In this document: in pieces, positions 1-8,744 of the stretch | Layout of the letters: every line of letters starts with the position of its first letter | Position numbering within the stretch: the first letter of the stretch is position 1 | DNA from: Caballeronia concitans | Lineage (GTDB): Bacteria; Pseudomonadota; Gammaproteobacteria; Burkholderiales; Burkholderiaceae | DNA length: 64,000 bases | Direction: 5' to 3' | Assembly (NCBI RefSeq): GCF_001544615.1 | Contig: NZ_FCNV02000001.1 | Location: 620,001-684,000 of the forward strand | The notes under the pieces: model-generated | What the model saw: the letters and a program-made list of their open reading frames with translations, nothing else | What the model was told of the DNA's origin: nothing | Database searches by the model: none | Made by a program: the position numbers and the translations under genes

Positions 1-155
1 GGCCCGGCGGCGGGAAGAATCGAGGCTGGCTTTCGTTTCAAATGCTGGATCAACGGCTACTGCAACTTTAACCGAAGAATGCGCGTAAAAAATACGTTCC
101 GGCACCGCGCTAACCCTTAGGGCATCGCGGGCGTGTTCGGGGCCGGGACGGTAAA

Positions 156-647
156 ATGTCGGCCATGAAATCAGATACTTGGGCACCACACGTTACGGTT
201 GCAGCCGTCGTCGAGCGGGACGGGCGGTTCCTCGTCATCGAGGAACACACTTCCGCAGGGCTGCGAATCAACCAACCGGCCGGTCATCTCGAAGCCGGCG
301 AAACGCTCGTCGAAGCGGTCGTTCGCGAGACGCTCGAGGAAACGGCGCATCGCTTCGAGCCCGAGGCGCTCGTCGGCGCGTATATGACGCACTTCGCGCG
401 GCCGGGACGCGACGTCACTTATCTGCGCTTCACGTTCTGCGGCAAGTCCGCGGGCGAGGTCGCGGGAAGGGCGCTGGACAAGGGCATCGTCCGCGCGATG
501 TGGCTCACGGCCGACGAACTGCGCGCGACGGCGGCGCAACATCGGACGCCGCTCGTCATGAAGTGCGTCGACGATTACTTGTCCGGGCGGCGCGTGCCGC
601 TCGATTTCATCCATACGCATTCGGTCGCGCCGGTGGTGCGGGCGTGA
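156..647 (+). CDS. Nudix hydrolase (NudJ-like)
   Basis: Predicted Nudix pyrophosphohydrolase of 163 aa that would hydrolyse a nucleoside di- or triphosphate or a related pyrophosphate. The Nudix box is visible as G43, E49, R57-E58 and E61-E62 in the spacing expected for the metal-binding loop-helix-loop. It lies 7 bp upstream of mnmA on the same strand, and this nudix-mnmA pairing suggests co-transcription. The family resembles NudJ (phosphatase activity on thiamin and nucleotide pyrophosphates), but substrate cannot be read from sequence. The start at 156 has a weak purine-rich GGGACGG upstream; an in-frame ATG at 165 is an equally possible start. Confidence 0.88.
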   Translation: MSAMKSDTWAPHVTVAAVVERDGRFLVIEEHTSAGLRINQPAGHLEAGETLVEAVVRETLEETAHRFEPEALVGAYMTHFARPGRDVTYLRFTFCGKSAGEVAGRALDKGIVRAMWLTADELRATAAQHRTPLVMKCVDDYLSGRRVPLDFIHTHSVAPVVRA

Positions 648-654
648 TATCCCT

Positions 655-1791
655 ATGAGCAAGCAAAGAGTGGTGGTGGGCATGTCGGGCGGCGTGGATT
701 CGTCGGTGACGGCATGGCTTTTGAAAGAGCAGGGCTACGACGTCGTCGGCCTCTTCATGAAGAACTGGGAAGACGACGACGACAGCGAATACTGCTCGAC
801 GCGTCAGGACTGGATCGACGTGGTGTCGGTGGCGGATCTGATCGGCATCGACGTGGAAGCCGTCAACTTCGCCGCCGAATACAAGGACCGCGTGTTCGCC
901 GAATTCCTGCGCGAATACTCGGCTGGGCGCACGCCGAATCCGGACGTGCTCTGCAACGCCGAGATCAAGTTCAAGGCGTTTCTCGACCACGCGATGTCGC
1001 TCGGCGCGGAAACCATCGCGACCGGCCACTACGCGCGCGTGCGCGAACGCGATGGCCTTTTCCAGTTGATGAAGGCCGCCGATTCGACCAAGGATCAGTC
1101 GTACTTCCTGCATCGGCTGAACCAGCAGCAGCTATCGAAGACGCTCTTTCCGCTCGGCGAAATTCCGAAAACGAAGGTGCGCGAGATCGCGGCACAGATC
1201 GGCCTGCCGAACGCGAAGAAGAAGGATTCGACCGGCATCTGCTTCATCGGCGAACGGCCGTTCCGCGACTTTCTGAACCGCTATCTGCCGACCAAGCCCG
1301 GCCCGATGAAGACGGCGGAAGGGAAGATCGTCGGCGAGCATATCGGGCTGGCGTTCTATACGTTCGGGCAGCGCAAGGGCATCGGCATCGGGGGCGCGAA
1401 GGACGGCAGCGGCGAGCCGTGGTTTGTCGCGGGCAAGGACATGGCGAGCAACACGCTGTATGTCGTGCAGGGGCATGACCATCCGTGGCTGCTGTCGCAT
1501 ACGCTCCTTGCGGGCAACACGAGCTGGGTCGCGGGTTTCGCGCCGGACGACGGCGCGGCGTGCGCGGCCAAGACGCGGTATCGGCAGCAAGACGCGGCGT
1601 GCACATTCGCGCTCACCGGCAACGATGCGCACTTCGAGCTGCGTTTCGACGATGCGCAATGGGCGGTGACGCCGGGCCAGTCCGCCGTGCTGTATCAAGG
1701 CGATGTGTGTCTGGGCGGCGGGATCATCGAGCGCGCGGCGGCTGGCGTCGCTTCGGATACGGCGGCAGTCGCGGTTTCGAGCGCAAGTTGA
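655..1791 (+). CDS. mnmA: tRNA-specific 2-thiouridylase MnmA
   Basis: Cytoplasmic enzyme that thiolates U34 of Lys, Glu and Gln tRNAs to 2-thiouridine, activating the base with ATP and taking sulfur from the Tus/IscS relay. The 378-aa protein has the PP-loop GMSGGVDSS at residues 9-17. The catalytic nucleophile Cys100 (DVLCN) and the persulfide-carrying Cys196 (GICFIGE) are both present, and length is normal for the family. It follows the Nudix gene closely and is closed by a strong terminator just after its stop. No oddities seen. Confidence 0.97.
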   Translation: MSKQRVVVGMSGGVDSSVTAWLLKEQGYDVVGLFMKNWEDDDDSEYCSTRQDWIDVVSVADLIGIDVEAVNFAAEYKDRVFAEFLREYSAGRTPNPDVLCNAEIKFKAFLDHAMSLGAETIATGHYARVRERDGLFQLMKAADSTKDQSYFLHRLNQQQLSKTLFPLGEIPKTKVREIAAQIGLPNAKKKDSTGICFIGERPFRDFLNRYLPTKPGPMKTAEGKIVGEHIGLAFYTFGQRKGIGIGGAKDGSGEPWFVAGKDMASNTLYVVQGHDHPWLLSHTLLAGNTSWVAGFAPDDGAACAAKTRYRQQDAACTFALTGNDAHFELRFDDAQWAVTPGQSAVLYQGDVCLGGGIIERAAAGVASDTAAVAVSSAS

Positions 1792-1796
1792 CGCGA

Positions 1797-1826
1797 AGCC
1801 CCGGCCGACGAGCCGGGGCTTTTTTA
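1797..1826 (+). terminator. Rho-independent terminator after mnmA
   Basis: AGCCCCGGC and GCCGGGGCT form a perfect 9-bp stem around a 6-nt loop, followed by a T-run. It ends the nudix-mnmA transcript before the TetR regulator promoter region. Confidence 0.9.
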
Positions 1827-1875
1827 CCATTACCTATCGCGCCGATAAAAAGTTATTCGATACAAGCGCTTGACT

Positions 1876-1893
1876 ATCTACCTATCAGTAGAT
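1876..1893. promoter_or_regulatory. Candidate TetR operator 1 (upstream of the regulator)
   Basis: Palindrome ATCTAC-N6-GTAGAT located 35 bp upstream of the TetR-family gene start. The same 18-bp pattern, consensus ATCTAY-N6-RTAGAT, occurs twice more between the regulator and the hydrolase it precedes. The position suits autorepression. This is an inference from repetition and symmetry only. Confidence 0.65.
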
Positions 1894-1927
1894 AAATTTC
1901 ACCCATCGAACGCAGGGGAAAGAGGTC

Positions 1928-2485
1928 ATGGACAAGAACACGGTACGCGAGTCTTTGCTGGACCACGCGCAGACCATCATGATGATGCGCGGGTACAACG
2001 GCTTCAGCTACCGCGACTTGTCCGAACTGGTCGGCGTGAAGACGTCGAGCATTCACTACTACTTTCCGACGAAGGAAGATCTCGCGCTCGAAGCGGTGAA
2101 CGCGTATAGCGCGGACGTGATGTCGTCGATTTACGCAATCGACAGTTCCGCACCCGCCGAAAAGAAGCTCGATCGCTACACGCGGCTCTTCGGGCGGATC
2201 ATCGGCGACGGCCGGCAGGTCTGCCTGTGCGGCATGCTCGCGGCCGATATCGAATCGTTGCCGGAGAAGGTGCGTCACGCGGTGCAGTCGTTCTTCAAGG
2301 CGAACGAGAACTGGCTCGCGAAAGTGCTCGCCGAAGGCGAAGCGCAAGACACGCTCGATGCCGGCGGCAAGCCGGACGCGGCCGCGCGTGCTCTCTACGC
2401 GGCGTTCCAGGGCAGCTTGCTGGCTTGCCGGCTCTTTCAAACCCGCGCCCGTCTGGACGAAGTCGCCGACACCGTGCGTCGGTAG
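1928..2485 (+). CDS. TetR/AcrR-family transcriptional regulator
   Basis: A 185-aa one-component repressor. The N-terminal TetR helix-turn-helix covers about residues 8-56, ending in the typical IHYYFPTKEDL segment, and the C-terminal ligand domain contains a CLCGMLAA stretch with Cys99 and Cys101. That motif is common in the AcuR/NemR-like branch, whose members sense reactive or unsaturated small molecules; whether these cysteines sense anything is not known. A good Shine-Dalgarno (GAAAGAGG) precedes the ATG. Palindromes upstream and downstream suggest that it represses itself and the secreted hydrolase next to it. Confidence 0.9.
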   Translation: MDKNTVRESLLDHAQTIMMMRGYNGFSYRDLSELVGVKTSSIHYYFPTKEDLALEAVNAYSADVMSSIYAIDSSAPAEKKLDRYTRLFGRIIGDGRQVCLCGMLAADIESLPEKVRHAVQSFFKANENWLAKVLAEGEAQDTLDAGGKPDAAARALYAAFQGSLLACRLFQTRARLDEVADTVRR

Positions 2486-2534
2486 ATAAGCCTGTGGATA
2501 ACTCTGTGAAAAAGCGGTTTCTTCACCTTGGATA

Positions 2535-2552
2535 ATCTATCTGTTGATAGAT
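2535..2552. promoter_or_regulatory. Candidate TetR operator 2
   Basis: ATCTAT-CTGTTG-ATAGAT, a perfect 6+6 palindrome; the symmetry extends to AATCTATCT/AGATAGATT with flanking bases. It lies 50 bp after the regulator stop and about 165 bp before the hydrolase start, and shares the ATCTAY-N6-RTAGAT pattern with two other sites. Confidence 0.6.
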
Positions 2553-2653
2553 AGATTTTGTTTCAATCGGCTTGTCCGGCATGAGTGCGACGGCGTGGCC
2601 GACTGGCTCGGCCGGAACCACGATGCAGCGTAAAAGGTTCGACTCAACCTGTT

Positions 2654-2671
2654 GTCTATCTAGCAGTAGAT
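2654..2671. promoter_or_regulatory. Candidate TetR operator 3 (upstream of hydrolase)
   Basis: GTCTAT-CTAGCA-GTAGAT, one mismatch from ATCTAY-N6-RTAGAT and matching operator 1 at 15 of 18 positions. It lies 44 bp upstream of the hydrolase start codon, where a bound repressor would block transcription. Confidence 0.55.
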
Positions 2672-2715
2672 TCAAATTGAACTGTTATTTCCAAATCAAC
2701 GAAATGGAGTCCGCC

Positions 2716-3741
2716 ATGAAAAAGGTGAAAACCGCGCTCGTCGCCAGTGCAATTGCCACCGCCGTCTTTTCCCACGCCGCAGCGCATGCCGCGCCGGTGC
2801 TCGAACCCGCGACGCAACAGTTCATCGACGCCCTCGCCGCGAAGAACGGCCCGCCGATCTACACGCTGTCCCCCGCCGATGCACGCAACGTGCTGGCCGG
2901 CGCTCAATCGCAGCCGGTGAGCAAGCTGCCCGCGAAGATCGAAGACCGCGTGATCGAAGCCGGCCCGACCGGCAAGATTTCGCTGCGCATCGTGCGGCCC
3001 GAGCATGCGAAGGGCGCGCTGCCGGTCATCATGTATTTCCACGGCGGCGGCTGGGTGCTCGGCGACAAGAACACGCACGATCGCCTCGTGCGCGAGATCG
3101 CGAACGGCGCGCAGGCGGAAGTCGTGTTCGTCGACTATGACCGCTCGCCGGAAACGAAATATCCGGTTCCGATCGAACAGGCCTACGCGGCGACGCGCTA
3201 CGTCGCGGAGCATGCCCGCGAGTTCAATGTCGACGCGTCGCGCATGGCGGTCGCGGGCGACAGCGTCGGCGGCAACATGGCGGCGGCCGTCACGCTGCTC
3301 GCGAAGGAACGCGGCGGCCCGGGGCTGCGCGCGCAAGTGCTGTTCTATCCGGTAACGGACGCGAATTTCGACGACGGTTCCTACAACGAATTCGCCAACG
3401 GTCCGTGGCTCACCCGCGAGGCGATGAAGTGGTTCTGGGACGCCTACGCGCCGAACGCGTCGGATCGCGCGAAGATCACGGCGTCGCCGCTGCGCGCGAG
3501 CATCGACGAATTGAAGGGATTGCCGGCGGCGCTCGTCATCACCGATGAAAACGACGTGCTGCGCGACGAAGGCGAGGCTTACGCGCGCAAGCTGAGCCAG
3601 GCGGGCGTGCCGGTAACATCGGCGCGATACAACGGCACGATCCACGACTTCGTGATGCTCAACGCCCTCGCGCAGACGCCGGCGACGCGCGCCGCCATCG
3701 CACAGGCCAACGCGTCGCTCAAGGCCGCGCTCACAAAGTAA
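2716..3741 (+). CDS. Secreted alpha/beta hydrolase (HSL/BD-FAE-like esterase)
   Basis: A 341-aa carboxylesterase-type hydrolase of the hormone-sensitive-lipase group, likely exported. An N-terminal signal peptide of about 25 residues ends near AHA. The oxyanion motif HGGG is at residues 109-112, the nucleophile elbow GDSVGG puts Ser183 as nucleophile, and Asp280 and His310 complete a plausible triad. The open frame runs further upstream, but GGAGT at 2706-2710 lies 5 bp before the ATG at 2716, which also begins the signal peptide. It sits downstream of a TetR regulator and three shared operators, so expression is probably induced by the regulator's ligand. Substrate unknown. Confidence 0.88.
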   Translation: MKKVKTALVASAIATAVFSHAAAHAAPVLEPATQQFIDALAAKNGPPIYTLSPADARNVLAGAQSQPVSKLPAKIEDRVIEAGPTGKISLRIVRPEHAKGALPVIMYFHGGGWVLGDKNTHDRLVREIANGAQAEVVFVDYDRSPETKYPVPIEQAYAATRYVAEHAREFNVDASRMAVAGDSVGGNMAAAVTLLAKERGGPGLRAQVLFYPVTDANFDDGSYNEFANGPWLTREAMKWFWDAYAPNASDRAKITASPLRASIDELKGLPAALVITDENDVLRDEGEAYARKLSQAGVPVTSARYNGTIHDFVMLNALAQTPATRAAIAQANASLKAALTK

Positions 3742-3780
3742 CGCACGGAAACGCTCCTGCCTCGCGCGGGAGCGTCGAGT

Positions 3781-4392
3781 TCAGACGGGCTGGGTATCGA
3801 TGAACGATTGCCGCTGCGCGAGACGCGCGTAGAGCTTGTCGAGCGTCGGATGCGCTTCGCGCCAGTTCAGCTCGGGCATGCGGAAATCGAGATAGGCGAG
3901 CGCGCAGCCGCACGCGATATCGGCGAGCGTGAAGCGATTCGCCGAGCACCACTGATTCGAGCCGAGACCTTCGGCCATCGCGCGCAGGCCGTCCTCGATC
4001 TTGTGACGCTGCCGCGCGATCCACTTCTCGCTGCGATGCGCCTCTTCCCGCAGCACGCCTTCGAGGCGAATGAGCACGGCGGCGTCGAGCATGCCGTCCG
4101 CGAGCGCTTCCCAGCAGCGCACCGCGGTGCGTTCGCGGCGTTCCTGCGGCAGCAGCTTGCCGACGGGCGTGAGCGTGTCCACGTACTCGCAGATGACACG
4201 CGAATCGAACACCGCTTCGCCGTCGTCGAGAATGAGGCACGGCACCTTACCGAGCGGGTTGTAATCGTGGATTTTCGAATCGGATGCCCACACGTCTTCG
4301 AGCACGAGTTCGCAGTCGATCTTCTTTTCCGCCATCACGATCCGCACCTTGCGGACGAATGGACTGGTGTGCGAACCGATCAGTTTCATCAT
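3781..4392 (-). CDS. Glutathione S-transferase family protein
   Basis: A 203-aa cytosolic GST. Residues 1-80 form the thioredoxin-fold glutathione site (KLIGSHTSPFVRKVR at the start, then the VPCLILDDG segment and the DSRVICEYVD helix). The rest is the all-helical C-terminal domain. Family members conjugate glutathione to electrophiles or act as peroxidases or reductases; the specific substrate cannot be told. It is convergent with the secreted hydrolase and downstream of the pqi operon on the same strand, separated from pqiC by 215 bp, so it is probably its own unit. Confidence 0.9.
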   Translation of the reverse strand: MMKLIGSHTSPFVRKVRIVMAEKKIDCELVLEDVWASDSKIHDYNPLGKVPCLILDDGEAVFDSRVICEYVDTLTPVGKLLPQERRERTAVRCWEALADGMLDAAVLIRLEGVLREEAHRSEKWIARQRHKIEDGLRAMAEGLGSNQWCSANRFTLADIACGCALAYLDFRMPELNWREAHPTLDKLYARLAQRQSFIDTQPV

Positions 4393-4607
4393 CTATTTTT
4401 CTCGTTTGTTTCAGAAGCAGCCGACCGACGATCTTAACCGGGGGCACGCGCGCCAACCGCAATTTCGAGATGGTGCGAAAGGCGATTGTCGTCTGCCGAC
4501 AACATCGCGCGGATTCGCGAACAGGAAAAGCGTAGGAACCCGATGTTTCGGTGGCCAAAGGCAAGCAGTCCGGATCGGTCGATTGCTTCCGAGCACGCCC
4601 AGCGATA

Positions 4608-5285
4608 TCACTGCGCGCTGGCCGTCGTTCCGACGCCCGGCGCCGGGCAAGGCAAAACCGGCGTCGGGACGTGCTTCGATGACGACGGCGATCCCGCCTT
4701 CACCGTCCCGAGACTGCGCACGCCCGCCGAAATCGCCGACGCGATTTCGTTCACCGCCTTGCGATGCCCGTCGACGAGCGCGTCGTAACCGTCGCCCACG
4801 CGCTCGTCGGCGACGGTGCGGCACGTCATCACCGCTTGCGACGCGCCGCCGCGCACGCTCCACACCGCATCGATCACGGCCTGCGATCCCGGCCACGATT
4901 CGAAGCGCTGCACCTTCACCTTCACGCGATACACCTGCGCCGATTCCGGGTACGGCGTGCCGTAGACATCAATCGCGTTCAACTGCTGCGCGAGATCGCC
5001 GGAGAGGGCGCGGCGCACTTCATCGGCGGGAAGCGAGGCCCAGCGTTCCTGCTCGAGCACGCTCACCTGCGCCGCACTCGACTGCACGACGAGCTGATTG
5101 CGCGATACCTGCTGCGGCATGTCGACGGGCGCAAGCTCGAAAAAGAACGACGCCGGCGCCGACGATACCGCCGTCTGTCCCTGTGCCGCCCCGCCCAGCG
5201 TGTAGAACCGGCTCGACGGCGACGATGCGCACGCGGCCAGCACGCCGGCCGCGCCCAGAGTCAATAACAACACGCCGAACCTCAT
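4608..5285 (-). CDS. pqiC: PqiC-type membrane lipoprotein
   Basis: A 225-aa outer-membrane lipoprotein of the PqiC/YmbA (ABC-transport auxiliary) family. In E. coli PqiC forms a ring in the outer membrane that docks with the PqiB needle for phospholipid transport. Residues 1-19 are a lipoprotein signal with lipobox LAAC (Cys19), followed by the family sequence RFYTLG. Its ATG overlaps the pqiB stop in an ATGA arrangement, so the start at 5285 and translational coupling to pqiB are clear. The frame is open upstream but is shadowed there by pqiB. Confidence 0.9.
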   Translation of the reverse strand: MRFGVLLLTLGAAGVLAACASSPSSRFYTLGGAAQGQTAVSSAPASFFFELAPVDMPQQVSRNQLVVQSSAAQVSVLEQERWASLPADEVRRALSGDLAQQLNAIDVYGTPYPESAQVYRVKVKVQRFESWPGSQAVIDAVWSVRGGASQAVMTCRTVADERVGDGYDALVDGHRKAVNEIASAISAGVRSLGTVKAGSPSSSKHVPTPVLPCPAPGVGTTASAQ

Positions 5286-6988
5286 GGTTTGTCTCCCGGT
5301 TTGCCTCGCAGCAGCGATTCCGGATGACGCTCCAGATAATCGGCGAGCGAATTGAGCGATTGAAGCGTCCGCGTGAGTTCCTGCATCGCCTGATGCACGT
5401 CGGACTGAAGCGGCGAATCCTGCTGAAGCGTCGATTGCGCCTCGCCGAAGGTTTTCTTCGCCTGCGTAAGCGTGTCGCGCACTTCCGGCATCACTTCCTT
5501 GCCGAGCTGATCGAAAAGCGCGTTCGCGTTCTTGAGCGAGCCGTTCAGATTCGTGCCGATCTCGTCGAACGGAATCTTGTCCAGCTTGCGCGCGATGTCG
5601 GCAATCTGAAGCTGCAGTTCGTCGAGCGTGTTCGGCACGGTCGGCAGTTCGAGCGGATCGTTGCTCGCGCTCACCTTCGCGGGCGGCGCCTTCGGGAAGA
5701 AGTCGAGCGCGACGTAAAGCTGGCTCGTCAGCAGGTTGCCGGTGCGCAACTGTCCGCGCAGCCCGCGCTTGACGAGCAGCTCCAGCATGTCGTGACTCGC
5801 GGCCGAGCCTTGTTCCGGCAACGCCGCCTTCGCGCGCCGGCCGAGGCGATCCGGATAGAGATCGATCGTCACCGGCATCATGAAGGCGTGCGTTTTCTGG
5901 TCGTATTGCACGCCGATGCCCGTCACCTGGCCCAGCACGATGCCGCGGAAATCGACCGGCGCGCCCACCGACAAGCCGCGCAACGACTGATTGAAGTTCA
6001 TCACGACATGCACGGCGTCGCCGTCGGGGTCTCGCATCGCGTCGGCCTGATCGGAGGCGAGCCGGAACGTCGCGTTCTCCTTGGCCTGCGGGCCGGGCTG
6101 CTGATTCGGCGGCGTCTGGAACGCGATGCCGCCCAGCACGACCGTCGCGAGCGACTGCGTGTTCAGCGTGAAGCCGCTTGAATCGAGCCGCAGATCGACG
6201 CCGCTCGCGTGCCACCAGCGCGAATTGCTGCCGACGTACTGATCGTACGGCGCGTTGACGAACACCTGCATGGTCACGCCGGTGCCGTCCTTGTCGAGCG
6301 AGAACGCCGTCACCTGGCCGACCTGCACGCGGCGATAGTAGACCGGCGAGCCGATATCCAGCGATCCGAGCGATTCGCCGTGCAGCGTGAACGTGTGGCC
6401 GCGCTGATCGCCGGTGACGGCAGGCGGCGTTTCGAGGCCAACGAAGTATGTCTGGTCCTCCGTCGATCTGCCCGCATCCACGCCGATGTACGAGCCGGAC
6501 AGGAGCGTCGACAGCCCGGTGACGCCGCTCGCGGCCACGCGCGGGCGCACGACCCAGAAGCGCGTGTCCTTCACGGCGAAATCGGTGGCTTCCTTCGTGA
6601 GCTGAACGTCGACGAGCACGCGCGAATGGTCCTTCGACAACGTGATGGTCTTCACCGTGCCGATGTCCACGTCCTTGTACTTGACCTTGGTCTTGCCCGG
6701 CTCCAGCCCTTCGGCGTTCACGAAGCTGATCGTGACGGTCGGGCCGCGGCTCGATACCGTCTTCACGACGAGAAACACGCCGATCAGCGCCGCGACGATC
6801 GGGATCACCCACACGAGCGACGGCAGCCAGCGGCTGCGCGGCTCGATCACCGGTTCGGGCAGATTCGGGGGCAGGCCGCCGCCGCTTCCCTGCCCGGACG
6901 CGGCGGGCGGCTTGGGTGAAGCGGGCGTGGTGTCCGGCGTGGAAGTGTCGCTGGTTTCCGGTCCTTCCGGACCTTGGCCACTAGTCAT
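5282..6988 (-). CDS. pqiB: MCE-domain intermembrane transport protein PqiB
   Basis: A 568-aa inner-membrane-anchored protein with a cytoplasmic proline-rich N-terminus, one transmembrane helix at about residues 54-76 and three MCE domains after it. The C-terminal region from about residue 450 is helical or coiled-coil (repeated LDELQLQIADI and QSLNSLADYLERH heptads). In E. coli, PqiB hexamers build a periplasm-spanning tube for lipids. Its start overlaps the stop of the upstream pqiA gene by 8 bp and its stop overlaps pqiC. Paralogues include YebT and MlaD, but the three MCE domains plus PqiA and PqiC neighbours fix this as PqiB. Confidence 0.94.
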   Translation of the reverse strand: MTSGQGPEGPETSDTSTPDTTPASPKPPAASGQGSGGGLPPNLPEPVIEPRSRWLPSLVWVIPIVAALIGVFLVVKTVSSRGPTVTISFVNAEGLEPGKTKVKYKDVDIGTVKTITLSKDHSRVLVDVQLTKEATDFAVKDTRFWVVRPRVAASGVTGLSTLLSGSYIGVDAGRSTEDQTYFVGLETPPAVTGDQRGHTFTLHGESLGSLDIGSPVYYRRVQVGQVTAFSLDKDGTGVTMQVFVNAPYDQYVGSNSRWWHASGVDLRLDSSGFTLNTQSLATVVLGGIAFQTPPNQQPGPQAKENATFRLASDQADAMRDPDGDAVHVVMNFNQSLRGLSVGAPVDFRGIVLGQVTGIGVQYDQKTHAFMMPVTIDLYPDRLGRRAKAALPEQGSAASHDMLELLVKRGLRGQLRTGNLLTSQLYVALDFFPKAPPAKVSASNDPLELPTVPNTLDELQLQIADIARKLDKIPFDEIGTNLNGSLKNANALFDQLGKEVMPEVRDTLTQAKKTFGEAQSTLQQDSPLQSDVHQAMQELTRTLQSLNSLADYLERHPESLLRGKPGDKP

Positions 6989-7670
6989 ATTTCTTTCCTG
7001 ACGGTTCTATGTTGTCCCAGATCAGACGCGGATCGAACTGCATGGACGCGAGCATCGTCAACACGACGACCGACGCGAACGCGAGCGCCGCCGGCCCCGC
7101 CGTGATGACCGCCACCGACTTGAAGCGCACCAGCGCGACGGTGAGCGTGACGACGAAGATATCGAGCATCGACCATCGGCCGATGCCTTCCACCACGCGA
7201 TACAGCTTCGTGCGCTGCCGCGGACGCCACACGGAGCGTCGCTGCACGCTGACGAGCAGGAACGCGAGCGAAAGGAGCTTCAGCATCGGCACCAGAATGC
7301 TCGCGACGAAGATGACGACCGCGAGCGGATAGTCGCCGTCGTTCCAGAAGAGCGCGACGCCGCTCATGATCGTGTCGTCCTCGGCGCCGAGAATCGACGA
7401 CGTATGCAGCATCGGAAAGACATTCGCGGGAATATAGAGGATCGCCGCGCTGATGAGCAGCGCCCACGTCCGCGCGATGCTGTCCGGATTGCGCCGATGC
7501 ACGACCGCGTCGCACCGCGTGCAGCGCTGCTTTTCGATGGTGCGCGCAAGCGGCTGCACGAGCCCGCACGCGTGACACGACACGAGCTTCGAGCGCGATG
7601 CCGTGGTGAAGAGCGTGGGCGACGGTGCATCGGGTTCGTCGATGGCCGCGTCGAGCGGTTTGTCGTTCAC
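6981..7670 (-). CDS. pqiA: PqiA half-protein, C-terminal-type unit
   Basis: A 229-aa membrane protein of the paraquat-inducible protein A family. A zinc-ribbon-like pair of motifs, CHAC and CTRC, lies near residues 30-55, followed by four hydrophobic helices. The start is a GTG at 7670 that overlaps the stop of the preceding pqiA gene as GTGA, so the two units are translationally coupled. E. coli PqiA is one chain of about 417 residues with two such modules; here they are separate polypeptides. It probably works with PqiB and PqiC in the inner membrane to feed lipid into the transport tube. Confidence 0.87.
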   Translation of the reverse strand: MNDKPLDAAIDEPDAPSPTLFTTASRSKLVSCHACGLVQPLARTIEKQRCTRCDAVVHRRNPDSIARTWALLISAAILYIPANVFPMLHTSSILGAEDDTIMSGVALFWNDGDYPLAVVIFVASILVPMLKLLSLAFLLVSVQRRSVWRPRQRTKLYRVVEGIGRWSMLDIFVVTLTVALVRFKSVAVITAGPAALAFASVVVLTMLASMQFDPRLIWDNIEPSGKKYD

Positions 7671-8329
7671 GATTTCTGCCTCACGGATGTGGCGACCGGC
7701 CGGCGCGCGCGCCGCTTCGGCAGTTGGGCCGCGATATCCCATAGCGAGCGCGGATCGAAGCTCACGACGACAGCGACCATCAGCGTCAGCGCGCCGAAAG
7801 CGAAAAGCGCGGCTTCGGGAATCACGCGCGCGACGCTCAGCATCTTCACGAGCGTGACGAGCACGCCGAGCATGAACACTTCGATCATTCCCCACGGGCG
7901 CACGAACTGGATGGCGCGCAACGTGAGATGAAAGCCGGGCGGCACGTAGCCGGCGCGCACGGGCATCAGCACGTAGAGCAGCGCGACGAGTTCGCACAGC
8001 GGAAACAGGATGGTCGCGCAAAAGACCAGCACGGCGACAATCTCCATCTGCTCGCTCCACAACGCGACGATCGCGCCGATGAGCGTCGTTTGCGAGGTGA
8101 TGCCGTTTGCATCGAGTTCGACGATGGGGAACGCCTGCGCGATCACGAAGGTGATGAGCGCGGCGAGCGTCGTCGCGCAGATGCGGTCGAGGTTGCGCGG
8201 GATGCTTCTGTAAAGCAGCGCGCCGCAACGCGGGCAATTCGCCGAGCTGTGCTCGGGAAGCGCGCGCTTCTTGAAGAGCGCGTCGCATTCGTGACACGCG
8301 ATCAGTTCTTCCGATTCGTTCACGTTCAT
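7667..8329 (-). CDS. pqiA: PqiA half-protein, N-terminal-type unit
   Basis: A 220-aa first gene of the pqi operon, with N-terminal CHEC and CPRC zinc-ribbon cysteines (about residues 12-38) and four transmembrane helices. The ATG at 8329 is chosen because homology begins at MNVNESEELIACHEC; the in-frame extension upstream looks non-coding. It overlaps the second pqiA unit by 4 bp. The two proteins presumably heterodimerise to recreate the duplicated PqiA of enterics. The gene heads an operon pqiA-pqiA-pqiB-pqiC in which every junction overlaps. Confidence 0.86.
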   Translation of the reverse strand: MNVNESEELIACHECDALFKKRALPEHSSANCPRCGALLYRSIPRNLDRICATTLAALITFVIAQAFPIVELDANGITSQTTLIGAIVALWSEQMEIVAVLVFCATILFPLCELVALLYVLMPVRAGYVPPGFHLTLRAIQFVRPWGMIEVFMLGVLVTLVKMLSVARVIPEAALFAFGALTLMVAVVVSFDPRSLWDIAAQLPKRRARRPVATSVRQKS

Positions 8330-8744
8330 AGTCGGAGGGCGAGCCTTCTCATGCGTGTTCGTCTGGTGGCGGAGATGGGCCCGCAGCGTTGGCAGCAAAT
8401 AGCGGGCCAGCGGCGATGGTAGCAGCATCGTAACAAAGTTCGCCAAGACGCCTGAGCGCTGGAATATAAGCGATGCCTGCATCGTTCTCTTCTGGTCGCG
8501 GCGCGGACTTGATCGACCGTTGCATGGGCAGAATAGTTCGTTGCATAAACGGCGCGCATTGCGGGGAAGCGGGCGGAAAGCCCCGCCCAGCATGGCTTTG
8601 GGCGCGTGCCGCAGGCTTTTGCACGCACGATGGCATTTCACGGACGTTGCGGTAGCATGGCGGCGCGTGCATCGGCGAGTCATTCGAGACAGCGCGAGAC
8701 AGCGCCGCACGCGCGACATAACGATTACCCAGGACATGCGCATC
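8330..8744. other. Divergent intergenic region pqiA / cytochrome b561
   Basis: 415 bp without a convincing gene. It must hold the divergent promoters of the pqi operon and the cytochrome b561 gene. I see a short direct repeat CGTTGCAT at 8518-8525 and 8539-8546, but no clear promoter boxes or terminator. Open frames crossing it are shadows with no family resemblance. Confidence 0.5.

Noticed and set aside
1-155. A gene fragment at the left edge
   Set aside because: No frame in the first 155 bp shows a recognisable protein; left unassigned.
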